A DNA stretch of 64,000 bases. Origin: Lingula anatina (Eukaryota; Brachiopoda; Lingulata; Lingulida; Lingulidae). The position numbers and the translations under genes are program-made. Where the stretch lies: contig NW_019775594.1 of the NCBI RefSeq assembly GCF_001039355.2, positions 3,086 to 67,085 on the forward strand, given 5' to 3'. Shown piece after piece: positions 1-12,005 of the stretch. The notes beneath the pieces were generated by a model. It did no database searches and was not told the DNA's origin. It saw only the letters and a list, made by a program, of their open reading frames with translations. Positions within the stretch are counted from its first letter, which is position 1. Each line of letters opens with the position of its first letter.

Positions 1-339
1 AGAGTTATTACTCTCCCTAGCGGATTACCCGACCTGTCACACTGGTATTGACACCATAACTAGCACTCCACCAGACTAATATAAGACATCAGTGCGCTTT
101 TAATGGCAGTGAGTATGTTAAAGTTTTTAATCAAAATTATATGGCTGCTGATGTGATCCTGCAGTTTCTGAAGACTTCTAGATTCATGTACAATATGTGT
201 TGATGATTTTTCATTTGCGATCATCCTTACTAATTAGGTTTCAGAGCTCGGATTTCTTTTTTTTTTTTTTTTTGTTTTTGTTTTTTGTTTTTTGTTAATA
301 ATCAATGTCACTGAATCTGGAACAAGCACCCCTTCACTC

Positions 340-572
340 ATATTAGGGACCATTCCCAGACCCTATCGTACTATTTGTGACACGATTTATTTTCGAGGGG
401 TTTTTTGCTTAATTGTAATCAATTTGAGCGGCTGAAGCTCCTAGGGGGTTGTTAATTATCGTTTAGCAGCTTCAGTAGGCGTGTCAGACATCGAAGCCGC
501 TTAAGCTGAAAGCAATTTAGCGAGGAACCCCGAATCGATCCTGTTATAGGCATGGGAACCCAGTCCTAGGTA
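340..572. repeat. MITE, family 1 (imperfect inverted repeat)
   Basis: A stretch of about 230 bp begins near GGGACCATTCCCAGA and ends near GGCATGGGAACCCAGTCC, so the two ends are imperfect inverted repeats. Inner parts also pair roughly (AGCGGCTGAAGCT against AGCCGCTTAAGCT). Similar sequences lie at 37146-37395, 54517-54762 and 59806-60022. I read this as a non-autonomous DNA transposon family. It lies in the intron upstream of the first visible helicase exon. The superfamily cannot be told from the ends. Confidence 0.6.
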
Positions 573-679
573 TCAGTGCGCTGTTAAAAGCAGTGTGCAT
601 CCTCCGTAGCATTAGCTGACGGCTTTTTGAAATCCCTTAATTCATGTACAATGCTTTCATATTTTTTTCATCCCACCAG

Positions 680-1644
680 GTGGAGAATGGGACATCGTCA
701 TCTTCAGCACTGTCCGCTCCATCCCTGAGTACCAGATTGTTGAAAGGCCGACCAAGGGCTGGTGTAAGGTCAACCTTGGCTTTATAACAGATGACAACCA
801 GATTAACGTGGCACTAACTCGCTCAAGAAGGTTCCTGATTATCATTGGTAATAACAAAGCCCATATACCTTTAACCAAAATAGAGTTCCATTGTTTAGCA
901 ATGAACGCAATGCAGAATAAATCTACCGGCAAAGTTTACTGTAACAAACTTAGAGGCTACATGTAGTTGCATATAAAACGCTTCCAGTGAAGACATAAGC
1001 ATATAGGTTCATTTAGCGTGATGATGTGAATTCGCGTGACCTCGCGACTGATTTTAACTTCAGGGAATAAGAAACTGCTTAGATGCAACCCCACGTTGGA
1101 AAAATTGATATCACATTATGAACATTATGGGAAAGTTAAAGATGCTGGCAAGTTTCTTCCAATGGGCATTAAAGGTATTGAACAAAAGACATTATGATTG
1201 TGTATACATGTATGTGTGTGTGAAAAGCGATCGATGTTGACTGTATTTGTGACTTTATTCTGACCACTTTCCTTTCATATGTATGTTCGATATTGTATAT
1301 GTTGAACCGTTTCTTGTTTTCTTTCTCTGTTTGGTTTCAGAGGAGTTAATATTAATTTTAAAGCACTAACTCTATTTAGTGAAGAAAATCGTTTTCTTTT
1401 AACAAATTATGAATTATTATTATTGTTTCAAAAGTGAGAATATGATTTTATATTAATTTTACCTACGACCCGTATTCATACTATGTAATGCGTTATACTT
1501 TATGCTCTAGGAACACAATTTTACGAGAAATTGCCTCCGAGATTGCAAAGGAAGCTTGATGCTGGGGAATATTATCAGGAAGAAAGACAACGCTCAGACG
1601 AAGGATATAACGAAGTAAAATTTGAGGAGGAAGAGGAGCTTTAA
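680..1644 (+). CDS. helz2-like: HELZ2-like superfamily 1 RNA helicase, last three exons
   Basis: Exons are 680-847, 1064-1174 and 1511-1644 (stop TAA at 1642), all with GT-AG introns and phase 1 joins; earlier exons lie left of the window. The first exon reads GGEWDIVIFSTVRS, then GFITDDNQINVALTRSRR and FLIIIGN. These are the C-terminal RecA-like (AAA_12) motifs of UPF1-type superfamily 1 helicases, including the arginine-finger block NVALTRSRR. The second exon gives NKKLLRCNPTLEKLISHYE and the third ends in an acidic tail (FEEEEEL). The closest family I recognise is HELZ2 and related zinc-finger helicases, which act on RNA and are interferon-linked in vertebrates. The frame is open, so this copy looks intact, unlike the copy at 15741. 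ZNFX1-type helicases are a less likely alternative. Confidence 0.85.
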
Positions 1645-1995
1645 AAGACTCTTTCTGACGTGAGACTTCCAAGAGGCCAATTGTAATTGCTCTTATTGCC
1701 TTATGGTTGTTACCTAACTTATGATCATGGTATATGAAATAGAATAACGACCTACAAGTACCGAAAAAGCCCAATGGTGTAAAGTCGATGATTTTATTGC
1801 CAAGAAACGATGCCTCTCAATTATCAAAGTATTACATATCACATCTTATTTTTATGAAACAATGTAATACTTGGGGAAGGAATGCGGGTTTTACACGATA
1901 GTTTCTTGATAGGAAGTCACGTTCTCATTTATTTTTAGATAAAATAATTAGATCAGGAAGAGGGAGGCATTAAAAACGCTGAATGCCAAGGTTAT

Positions 1996-2000
1996 TATTA

Positions 2001-2044
<44 letters not shown>
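1996..2044. repeat. (TTA)n microsatellite
   Basis: A run of TTA repeats follows the helicase stop codon. The duplicate at about 17368-17401 carries a shorter version, so repeat length changed after duplication. Confidence 0.95.
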
Positions 2045-2160
2045 TAGGTAAACAACATTACTTAGTCTCGTTTTTTCGATATTCGGAATATTGACACTGT
2101 AAGGTAATGTCTGAATCAATCAACTGCTGATACTGTAATACATGCAGCAGTTTGAGGCTG

Positions 2161-2371
2161 GTTAAAGGGGTAACAACTTTTCGTATGAAATCTATATTTC
2201 ACAATAGAAACATTGTAAAAAACTCAAGAAAATATTATATATTCTATTTCACCACCAAAAATGGCAGTTGAGGCAATTATTCTAAAATCTGTGCTTGTCA
2301 TCCGACCATGTGACCTCCATAGACGGCTATAGTTTGTAATAATCTCTTAAGAGATTAAAGCAAACTTTCTG

Positions 2372-2402
<31 letters not shown>

Positions 2403-2540
2403 AGACTAAATTTGAATGTACCCCCTGTAGAAATGGATTCATTAACCATTGGTAAGAATGGGAAAATTGTTGTTTACCCCAGGAAGACTCATTTTTGGCC
2501 AAAATAAACTATATGGATGTCCACATGGTAAGATTAAATA
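2161..2540 (+). repeat. Interspersed repeat, family R1
   Basis: This block shares an ordered set of motifs with 51724-52075 and, in its right part, with 11790-12005 and 32910-33125. The motifs are a CACAATAGAAAC stretch, a palindromic AATCTCTTAAGAGATT core, then ACCATTGGTAAG and CCAGGAAGACTCATTTTTGGCC. A poly-A tract of about 30 bases sits inside this copy. No coding capacity is seen. It is probably a non-autonomous transposable element of unknown class. Confidence 0.7.
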
Positions 2541-2570
2541 TTACAACGCATGCAGAGTATTAATAATAAT

Positions 2571-2638
<68 letters not shown>
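2571..2638. repeat. (TA)n microsatellite
   Basis: More than 30 TA units follow a short AAT run. Open frames over this tract that read Ile-Tyr repeats are not genes. Confidence 0.97.
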
Positions 2639-2641
<3 letters not shown>

Positions 2642-3171
2642 TTAGTTTGGCAACCCAAACAGAAAGGGAAATGAAAGAAAATCTATTCATTAATAAGTAT
2701 AAACCTACATTGAATAGATAATAGCATTGGTAAAAGCAACATTTAAACACCCATTGTTACAGACATCACATTTTAGCCTTTATGACATCACCTAGTAACA
2801 AATAAACAAAAACCCCTGAAGAAAGAATGAAACCGGTCGGGACAAAATAGACGCTGTTCTTTTTTTTCTTTTAATTATATATATAATATATACTCGTACA
2901 GGAAAAAAACACTTTACATATATATATGATGGAGAAAAGCAAAAGGCTGATGGCACTGCTCTTCTCACTGTGTTTTTCAATACGATCCCGGGTGCCCCGT
3001 TCTGTTTGCACTTTTCTTCGAGGAAGGAGGGCATAGTGTAGTTACCGGCATGATTGAGATTTTATCTTGTGGAAATTCGTGTATACGAGTATACAAAGCG
3101 TGAAGCGTGATGGAGGCGTGGCGGAAATAAAAACGGTGGCTAGGCGTTCCTTGCTTTCTGAGGATGACTAA

Positions 3172-3417
3172 AGCCTAGGTCCCAACTGTGTTTTGGACGC
3201 ACGGTTTTTTAGATTCCTTGCGTTCGGCTAAGACTTAGCTAGATTGCACGTAGCGGCTGTTGATCATGTCAAAAATTTACTTCGAGCTGTTTGCGTCCTC
3301 CAAAAGTCGCACGATGGACGTGCTTCTCACTCACGAACTCCCACGTTTTCCCCCACTTTTTTGGCCGTAGACCACACGTAACAGTCCGTACGTTCGGTTG
3401 GGACCTACATGTAGGCT
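3172..3417. mobile_element. 246-bp MITE with TAA target duplication (Harbinger-like)
   Basis: The ends are AGCCTAGGTCCCAAC and, on the other strand, AGCCTACATGTAGGTCCCAAC. It is flanked by TAA on both sides. The duplicate unit at about 18745-18756 reads GACTAAGGGGG with one TAA and no insertion, a natural empty site. The 3-bp TAA target duplication is typical of PIF/Harbinger elements. There is no coding capacity. It inserted after unit A duplicated, or was cleanly lost from the other copy. Confidence 0.8.
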
Positions 3418-3420
3418 TAA

Positions 3421-4877
3421 GGGGGATGATGTGGAATATTACAGTGTATCTTCATGAAAAATCTAAGAGTACTTATGACGTACACATCTTATGTAATTGT
3501 TCTATGAATGTCTTAGGTATGTTGCTTCCCAAAATATTCAAAAATGAAAGACACAATAAGGCAGAATATAATAATTTTAGTTTGTACACAGATGTTACAA
3601 TAACCTAATTAGAATAGAATAGAATAGAGAGAGAGAGACAGAGAGACAGAGAGGGGTCGTGAGAGGGAGAAGTTTTAGATTGGGATTGAGCCAAGCTATT
3701 TTTGACATAGAAAACCAGCACACACTTCCTCTCCTTCAATGTTGATAGTTACCACAGAAGCAACCTGTGGATATTAAATCACATAAGTTTTAAGTCACAC
3801 ACAAATGTATAGCCTCTGATGTGCCTGCATTCAGAATGGCGCTATATATATACGTTACGCATCTGTCAAAAATACAATGTTTATTCATTTATTGATCAGG
3901 AAGTGGATATAATACACAATGCACAGTTTTCTTTGTTTTATTCAATTAGCAACCTGATTCATAAAATGTTCGCAGATAAATGGATCCATTGAAATAAATA
4001 GCGCTGTTACTATGGATACACCGCGTCCGCCGTGGGTCACTGGTTAACGTCGACGTTTTAGAAGTAATTTCGCTGATCTTTTTTGTCGGAAATTATTATA
4101 ACCGTGCAAATTAGAAACCAGAATCAATGAAATAACCAACATCCATTTCCATCTTTACTTAAAAATGAATCTGCGATAATGGATAAAAAACATTTTTCGG
4201 TAAATTGCACGTATCTTTAGTCGGGAACCGTGCGAATAGTTTACATAAGTTTGCGGATCCACGTGGAATATCTCAGGACCCGTCTTAAAACAAATAAAAT
4301 TAAATAAAAACAAGGAAAACTGTATTCGAGTTCGGCAGTTGGGATAAATATACCGAAGAACGTCGATACTTTTCGTTTATGACCAAAATGAAACTCGTAA
4401 AGAACACTTTTGAAGGGGAGCAAAATGTGCACCAAAGTTAAAGAAATTTGCCGTGCTTTTCTTAGATCAGTTCGCCGTTTATTTATCTATTTACATATAT
4501 TTATTATGATTTTGATAAAAGGAGAAAAAGGCACTCATTTTAAAATTATATGTATGTTATTTTTTATTGACACAGGGATTATCACGATTTCCTCCTAATA
4601 TTAGGCAGATGTAATGTTCTGATTAGAATACAAAAGACAGAAAATGCTAGTCACGAATTGGTCAGACGAATCGTTTACAGTTTATTACTAACATTACCAC
4701 GGTCAAGGGTTATTGTCGGAAACGAAAAGGATTTTTTATTACTGGTATATGCAGACTGAATTGTGATAACTGTAGAGGATGCACTTGGCAGACGAGGATT
4801 AAAGGGTTTTCTCCACTACAATTAACGTAGTCAAAACCTCAGATTTACAATTGATAAACTTGCACAGTACGCGACGT
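3421..4877. other. Intergenic spacer between helicase and folate-receptor-like gene
   Basis: No gene is visible. The stretch contains a short GA-rich tract near 3620-3655 and otherwise unique AT-rich DNA. All of it is duplicated at about 18750-20230. Confidence 0.6.
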
Positions 4878-5008
4878 ATGCTATCAGATGAAAAAAGCTT
4901 ACCGGCTAAGTCGTCTTCTACGGTATTTAAGCTAGCGTGTCTCTGGAAAAACGACTTCAGGAAGCAAACAAAACAAAGGGATATACTCGCCAGCAGGGCT
5001 GCTAACAA
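4878..5008 (+). other. Possible 5' exon of the folate-receptor-like gene
   Basis: A consensus donor (AA|GTAAGT) at 5009 is kept in both duplicate units. An ATG at 4878 opens a frame of 43 codons that would join in frame to the next exon at 5183. In copy 2 a 5-base insertion near 20275 breaks this frame, so the segment may only be 5' untranslated leader. The encoded peptide is basic and has no signal-peptide character. Confidence 0.35.
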
Positions 5009-5189
5009 GTAAGTGGAAGATTTTTTGACAATACATCACGGTACAAGTACAGTTAAAAACACACCGGGTTTTTGAAAGATAATGATAACACTAAAATTGT
5101 CATCGTTTTCGTTTTATTGTTGAATGTTTGTATTGTTTATATGCAGCGTAATTTTTTTTCGTTTTTTTTTTTTTTTTTACAGATCAACA

Positions 5190-6511
5190 ATGGCCATGGC
5201 TGTCACTATACCTCCTATTGCTGGTAAGATCAGTGGAATACCCACACGCTATTCGCTTTCACCATCATTACTCATAAGCACCACGATACAGAAAATGAAA
5301 AAATCTGATACTCAAATTGTGTCTGGTAATGACGAGACTGAAAGCTGTTTTTCTACAGTGACCAGAGCCTGTTTTTAAGAGTGTTATTTCTTTTTGGGGT
5401 TACAGCTCATGATGTTGACTTTGGTCTGAGCATATCTCATGCAGCATGTTTCAGATGTTAATAACGACAATCGCAAATCCATTATCCGGTTTAAAAATGT
5501 TCGTGGTTTGGGTGAAATAAACCGATTTTTTAAAACCAAATATAAAGAACATCGCAATTCCCAGTTACGTTTATATTTCGAAGTACCTACTGTGCATATA
5601 ATTGAATGCCGTTATAATTACTGCAGATAAAGGTACATCATTATATTTCCAGGTTATACAAGCGATAACAGCACAAGTCTCTTCAGTGCTTGTTCATCGG
5701 CCGCTATTTTCCCGCCACTGGCTTGTGGGGACAATACGCTGTGCACACGAAACCCGCTGTTCTCGATCTTCACCGGCTCCAACCAGGTGTGCCTCTGTCC
5801 TTTGACAGCTTACCCCTTGGCGAATGGAACGTGTCAGACCAGTGAGTGATTTTTGGCATTTTTATAGTTATATTTATTTTATACTGTTATGAGTGGAAGT
5901 CGTAATCGCTACTGTATTTATTTCGAGAGTGCCTCAAAGGTTGGGGAATGTAAATATTCCTAAGCCATTAGTTTTAAATTGTAGATGATTCTTGAAAACA
6001 TTCGTACTGTTCAAGCAGAATGTGCAAATTCCAAAATTTCTATTTTTGTAAATTCTTATGGGGTTCTTGGAATGCATAGACACTGGGAATTATGGTTTCC
6101 ATGTAACTAGCTGATTAAGGCCGGAAAATATGACAGTGATGTTTTTTTTTTTTTTTTTTTTTTCTAAAAATTAACAGGCATTTCGTCATTTGGTTACTTT
6201 GGCTAGACCCTTTCGTATACCCTGGTATATCTTGGAGTTGAAATCTTGTTTCATGTTCTCATTCCTTATGACACGAAATATAGACTGATGTAAAAAAAAA
6301 AAGATACGTCCAACACCAGAGTGGAGATAAACAGATCTCTTATTTTAATTTAATTTAAATGGGTTAAACTAAAATGTAAAATTTTCTGTAAATTAAAATG
6401 TTTTCGCGGGGGGCTCAAGATAAACATAACATAAGTTACACCTAACGTTCATTCTTCTCTGCACATAACAAACGTTTCACAGGATTTTACTCGTATTTTA
6501 TTATTTTCTTG

Positions 6512-6554
<43 letters not shown>

Positions 6555-9500
6555 GGTTACCACTTAATATGGAATATTATTTTTTGGCGAGTAAATTTTC
6601 TACAAAATATTTATTTTCTCTCTAACTACTTTAAATCCAAAGGTGATATGTCACTCCATGTGTAGCCAGGTATGTTACCTTATTACCACACAACTCTCGA
6701 AACAATTGATACATGCAGTTGCATGTTCAGTGGTCAGAAATGTGAGGGGTGGTCTTTTCGGCAATTTCTGCCCTTGTATAAAAACGCATGGGTTTGGTCA
6801 ATCTTTGGAGTGTGTTTAGAAAAGCAACAAAGGGATAGCTCTGAAACTTGACAGGTACCTTATTGAAGACATGGTTCGACAGCTAAGCAACGCAGCTTAC
6901 TATGGGACTCTTGCTCTCAGAGAAAATGTCCAGAAACGGACAGCCATTGCCAGGTAATTCAACATTTATCAGGAACCGTTTGTAAAGTCATCCAAAGAAA
7001 TGATGCAACAGGGGCACCTACTCCAATACCTCGACCAGGGTGTCCGCGTATCACACCAAGAAGACAGGATCGCCTTCTCCTTAGAGGACGCCGTGCTTGT
7101 CGTACAAAGACAACCAGTGTCCTCAGAAAAGAGAGGCAGAATGTCATTCAAACGCCCGTTTCAAGGTCAATCGTGAACAAGAGATTACTGCAAGCCGGTT
7201 ATTTTGCACGAAGGCCAGTAGGGAAACCACTGTTAACAGCAGGCCATATACAGCGACGTCTGCAATGGGCTGGGGACCACGCGCGTTTGCAGCCAAAACA
7301 CTAGAATCACGTCGATTTCAGTGATGAGGTCAGATATGGATTTTTTAGGGTTGATGGTCGAATCCATGTCCACCGACGTGTACGACGGGCATAAAACGAT
7401 GATTGTGTACTGCCTAGGGTGCAAGCAGGGGATTGTAACGTCTCTATTTGGGGAGGATTTCATGTCGGTGCCCAGAACCAGTTGGTTTTTCTAAGAGGCA
7501 ACCTCAGCCAGGATTCCTACAGAGACATTCTACAGCAAACGATGCTTCGATTGGTGAGAGCCATCTTCAGGAACAACTTTGTGTACCAAGACGACTGCGC
7601 AACCCCACATCGAGGCCGCAGAATCACTGTTTTTCTTCGAAACCAATGGGTTCAGCAACTGCCCTGGCCAGCAAACTCTCCAGATATGAACCCAATTGAT
7701 TAACCTTGGGCAAAAGTAACTCACAGAATTAATAGCTATGGTCATCGGCCGGTAAATAGTGATGAACTGCGACAGGCAAATATCACTGCGTGGAATGATA
7801 TCCCCATCCAAACTCTAAAAAACGTGTTACAGGGTATGCCATGTAGGATGAGGGCACTGCAAGCGGCTGCTGGAGGTCATACCCACAATTATTGACTTTT
7901 CATGATTTAATGTAGTGAGTTCTTTGACTGTGTAACACATCACTGCCCGGAGGCTATCATTTTCTTTAATATCTTAGCTTAAAGTTAATACTGACATCAA
8001 ACTGTTGATATGGTTTTCTGGGGGTGTCCCTTTCTTTTAAATGGCATCTTATGTCAGTTTTGATATCATTGACCAAATTATCTCACAACAGAAGTCTGGA
8101 TGTTTTTATTACTCAGTGGTATACTTTTTTAATGACTCAAGCCAAAAAAATTAAATCAGCACTCAAAAATAACAATTATAAAAAATATTCCATATTAAGT
8201 AGCAACCCTGTATATATTTCTATTAATTGTTTACAATGTATTTATTGTGTATGTATTTATATTGCATCTGCATATTGTTGCAGTGCACTCGTTACCGAGA
8301 CAGTTCTTGCTGCAGGCCAAATATGACCACGAGTTTCCTAGAAGACCACCAGTGGATGAACATGACGGATTATGGTCACTGTCCACAGAAACCGCGTCTG
8401 TCACCGGAGTGTGAAAGATTGAACCACGACGAAGTATGCTTCTTTGCTTGTTCGCCAAACTCCGGCCCTTGGATTGTGAAAGGGGTAGGTCAAATACAAG
8501 TACACAGACACACAAAAGCTGTGTATTTTTATCTACATGATCCATGTATCCATTACACTATTTTTTTTCTATTTTCACATACGCATAGATGTTCTCTCTC
8601 TCTCTCTCTCCCTCTCCCTCTCTCTCTCTAATTGACACACATACGAACACACATGCACGCATCCAATTGTCTGCCCACATTACTTATTGCTAGATTGTCT
8701 TTTAAAAATGACCATTTCAGACCGAAAGCCCGTTTAATCACCGTTTGAAGCATCTCCCATTGTGCGCCAGCCAGTGTGACAAATGGTGGAACGCTTGCAA
8801 GGAGGAATACACGTGTCACAGAAACTGGTTAACCGACCCTGCCTGGGACGCTAACGGTGAGTGACGTCATTTCCAAACCAATTGCTACGCTGAAGCCCAG
8901 TGGCAGCATCGCGGCATGTGTATGCAGTCACGTGGTGCCAACGTGACACGTACGCTTTGTAATAGGTAGAAAACGCATCACTATATCATCAGCAAAGACC
9001 GATCTGGTTGAAATTGTAAATATAAATAGACCATTTATAGTCCAGGCTGAAGACCAAATATAAATTTGCCTCGTGCTTCTATTTCGGCACAAAAACACTT
9101 TACATTTGTCTTTATATACTTCTTTACTATTTATACATGTAATGATATTGATGCCATCTGATAAAATCGAATTGGTAACCAACTACCAAATGTTTGTGAT
9201 TTCTGTTAAATTGGCTTTCCCACATGCTGCAAATTCCAGACCTTTTGACGATTAAGATATTAACAGTGAAGCTGTGTGCAACGTTTGCAACTATAGATGA
9301 TTTCACAAGACGGCCGCCAAATCCAACAGAAAAATATAACAGAAATAGAAAAATATTTTTTTGCGATACATTTTCTTGAAATATTGATTTTTTCAATTCT
9401 CGGGCCGAACTTTAAACTTGAAAATGGCAGATGCTAAAATGTTTAAATATCCGTGAATTAGCTTGTCATAATAATCAAGGCAATCGTTATTTTCACTAGA

Positions 9501-10239
9501 TGACCTCCAATCTGCGGTGCCATTCCAATTTATACACTCCCGCGCAGCAGACCTGTAGCGGTGGGTCATGTCACTACATGAGCTTCTCTTTACAAGACAG
9601 ACATTTTGATAGGATTTCATTTACCATAGGCAGTTGTTAAAGTACCATTTCATAAATAAAAAATGACACTCATCAGGCAGATAAAAATCATTTTCACCTA
9701 AAATTACTCTGAATGTAAAGGTACACTCTTACTAAAATTGTTTGACTCTATTATAAGTAAGATCCAAATGAAGAACTGGTACAATTTAGCCCTCTCTTTT
9801 ATACATTGTATGTAGCGCTGTCAAACCAGCTATTATTCTTGTATTGTGTATAGGGCCTAATGGTTGTCCAAGTCACCCTAGCCTATTAAAAAACAAACCT
9901 TGTCTTCTAAGATATTTTATTTCATGATATTTCATTTTAGGTGTGAACATTTGCCCAAAGGACGCGGTGTGTAAGAAATACACTGAGATGTACACATCAG
10001 CTGCTGATTTCTGCAACACCATTTGGGATGGCGGATATCACGTGGTACCGGACACCGAGCCTTGCATGGAGTTTAGTTTCGATCCAACAAAACCAAATCC
10101 GAACATCCCCGTGGCTCGAGCCGCTGCCGAGAAAAAGGCCGCTGTGTCTGAGGCGTCCGGATTGAAGATGTATCCCCCGTCAGGGGTTTTTGTTCTCTTT
10201 ACGCTGTTCTTATTTTGCACCGCCCTTAAACTGTTTTAG
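5190..10239 (+). CDS. Folate-receptor-like protein, copy 1 (one internal exon missing)
   Basis: Exons seen are 5183-5223 (ATG at 5190), 5653-5841, 8284-8484, 8721-8856 and 9941-10239 (stop TAG). The second exon encodes an EGF-like Cys-rich stretch (CGDNTLCTRNP, then CLCPLTAYPLANGTC). The last three encode the folate-receptor fold: DSSCCRPN, ACSPNSGPWIV, LPLCASQCDKWWNACKEEYTC, then NICPKDAVC and CNTIWDGGYHV, ending in a hydrophobic tail of about 20 residues that suggests a GPI signal or membrane anchor. Family members bind folates or riboflavin outside the cell. The 5841 donor is phase 1 but the 8284 acceptor is phase 0, so direct splicing shifts the frame. The exon that bridges these phases in copy 2 (22041-22147) is absent here, and a Tc1 element sits in that intron. 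The gene may be broken, or may start within the 8236-8284 region. Family call is firm; the full model is not. Confidence 0.75.
6516..6551. repeat. (TA)n microsatellite, Tc1 target
   Basis: A TA tract immediately precedes the Tc1 element at 6552, which used one of its TA units as the target site. Confidence 0.9.
6552..8210 (+). mobile_element. Tc1/mariner element 1, 1659 bp, full-length but dead
   Basis: The left end CAGGGTTACCACTTAATATG and the right end read on the other strand, CAGGGTTGCTACTTAATATG, form terminal inverted repeats with two differences in the first 20 bases. TA flanks both sides. Inside is a decayed transposase on the + strand. The element lies in the folate-receptor-like intron where copy 2 carries an extra exon. 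It is absent from copy 2. Confidence 0.9.
6871..7895 (+). pseudogene. Tc1-like transposase, inactivated
   Basis: Read across frames, this shows the order expected for a Tc1/mariner transposase. There is a helix-turn-helix tail (PGCPRITPRRQ), a first catalytic block (DFSDEVRYGFFRVDG), a second (VYQDDCATPHRG) and a third (PANSPDMNPID). The Glu expected after NPI is Asp and is followed directly by a stop (TAA at 7701). Further stops follow QPKH near 7302 and occur near 7394. The C-terminus GGHTHNY is typical of some Tc1 families. It cannot make an active enzyme as it stands. Confidence 0.8.
8599..8630. repeat. (CT)n microsatellite in an intron
   Basis: A CT-rich run lies in the intron between the third and fourth visible folate-receptor-like exons. 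Confidence 0.9.
8857..9940. other. Intron of the folate-receptor-like gene
   Basis: The donor GGTGAGTGA at 8857 and acceptor TTCATTTTAG at 9931-9940 bound this intron. Apart from short open frames typical of AT-rich DNA, nothing is seen in it. Confidence 0.7.
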
Positions 10240-11600
10240 TTGTACAGTGTATCTACCGGTATTGTATAGCATTTTTGGATTTAAAAGCCTTTTCCGCTTT
10301 AATATTTATTTTATGAGTTTCCGAATGACATATTAAATCAATTAACCAGGAAATTAAACTTTTGTAATTCAAAAAGGTACATGTGGAGGTCCTTCAACTT
10401 TGACGACAACCTACGGTTGGATGTGGACAATTTGTTCATTGTTTCATTTCCATTTTCACGGAATATTTGATAAGAATTATCATCTCTGCCACACAGACTT
10501 CTTATATTGTAGCCGATAGCTCTGAGTAACGCATCTAATGTGACTCGAAAGTGCATATTTCAATGTTCCTTTTGTTGATCTACAGGGTATTTCCGACTGT
10601 TTCATGTAAGTAGACGTTTATTTTGAAGGTTTCGCTTTATACATTGTGCTTTAGCATTTTTATTTTATTTATTTTATTTTATCTTATTTTATTTTATTTT
10701 ATTTTATTTTACTATTATTATTATTTTTTTTTTGCAGGTCAATGTTTCTTCATCAATATGAAATGTGAAGAAGATCTTTTTTTCTTAGAATTTGTAAAAT
10801 TATCTTCTGCTTATCAATTAAAAAACGTACTCGTATAACGCTTGTAATACCAGTATATTACATCTTAAATTGCAAGATATTCGGACATACACGGTGATTT
10901 TATCGCCTTATTTCTCCTGTNAAAAAAAAATTCTGAAACAAAATGCGTGAATGAATAAAGTAGCTAGACTATCCTTCATAGGGAGCTCTTTACATAAATT
11001 GCAGTATTAATAGATTTATAAAACGTATGTAGTAAAAAACCATTATACTGTGCCTATATAAGCTCTGAATCACTATAGTTCTTGACAGTCCAGTGGACAT
11101 TTAGGAAATTCACAGGAATAAACGCGTCCATATGAAAATAAGAGCTTATACTAACTTGAAACGGAATAAAGAACGAGTGAGTGAGTGAGTACACCCCCAC
11201 TCCACACACACACATGCACACAATCACCCACAAATGTAACTGTCTTGAAAACAAGAAGCAGAGAACGCCATAAACATTTCAGAAGTATTAGGCATCCTAA
11301 AGGTAGTCACGCAGCAAAACATAAGTGTTCTTTAAAAAATCTGAGAATATATTATAGCAAATATAATACAATTTAAATAATTGAAATGCATTTCTTTCCA
11401 ACATTCAGTCTACGTACGTTTTTTGGTAGCCTCTCAAAGTTTTAAACCTCAAATATTGGAGACCATAATAGAGTCAGCCAAGGACACGTTTGGGGAACAC
11501 GTTAGAACACGTCATGATGGACATTAGCAGGTGTAGGACCAAAACAGAGCCTCTGGTAAACAGTTTAGAACCAAGGGACCGAACTTGATTTTAGGACCAG
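10240..11600. other. Intergenic, no gene seen
   Basis: This AT-rich stretch downstream of the folate-receptor-like gene has a T/TTTTA-rich tract at 10660-10735 and one ambiguous base at 10921. No exon, RNA gene or clear transposon could be supported. Confidence 0.6.
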
Positions 11601-11610
11601 AAGAGAGGCT

Positions 11611-12005
11611 TTACAGACGCAGACGTAAGTTGCGAGTTTTTGTACAGTGCGTCGGATAGCATAGCGAAAATCCCAGAATGGCACGCATTGTGGATATAAA
11701 TGCATTTTTAACGAAAAGACGAATATATCTCATGAATCTTATATTATTGTTATATAGTGTTATTGTTGTCTGCTTTTCCCGCGGTTTTAAGTAGGTCACC
11801 AGTGACTATGCAATGTCAGAGGGAGCTCAGTCAGTTAAAATCTCTTAAGAGATTTTAACAAAGAACCGTACGTTTAGGAAAAAACCCTGGATTAACTTTG
11901 AATGCAGGATTGGGGTCGTTGACCATTGGTAAGTACGGGAAAATTGCCTTTTTTTCCAGGAAAATCCAATTTTTGGCCAAAACGAAGAGTTATTATGACT
12001 TTAAT
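11611..12005 (+). repeat. Interspersed repeat shared with 32760-33125
   Basis: From GTGCGTCGGATAGC through CCGCGGTTTTAAGTAGGTCACC to TTTGGCCAAAACGAAGAG, this segment matches 32760-33125 closely. Its right half contains the R1 palindrome (AATCTCTTAAGAGATT) also found at 2161 and 51724. No coding capacity is seen. Confidence 0.7.

Larger units (their letters stand above)
620..6530 (+). repeat. Duplicated unit A, copy 1
   Basis: Sequence from about 620 to 6530 is closely similar over its whole length, introns included, to 15683-21880. Homology starts at GGCTTTTTGAAATCCCTT in both. The copies differ by point changes, microsatellite length and private insertions, for example the MITE at 3172-3417 present only here. 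The unit holds the 3' end of the helicase gene and the 5' part of the folate-receptor-like gene. Confidence 0.9.

Noticed and set aside
4799-5008. Minus-strand frame whose start looks like a signal peptide (LAALLASISLCFVCFL)
   Set aside because: It begins at TTG, not ATG, and is the complement of the probable 5' exon of the folate-receptor-like gene, with a conserved donor on the plus strand.
7233-7463. Minus-strand frames at 6959-7151, 7233-7463 and 7530-7811
   Set aside because: They lie opposite the Tc1 transposase remnant and show no motifs of their own.
8231-8545. 104-codon minus-strand frame
   Set aside because: It lies opposite the well-supported folate-receptor exon at 8284-8484 and is its shadow.
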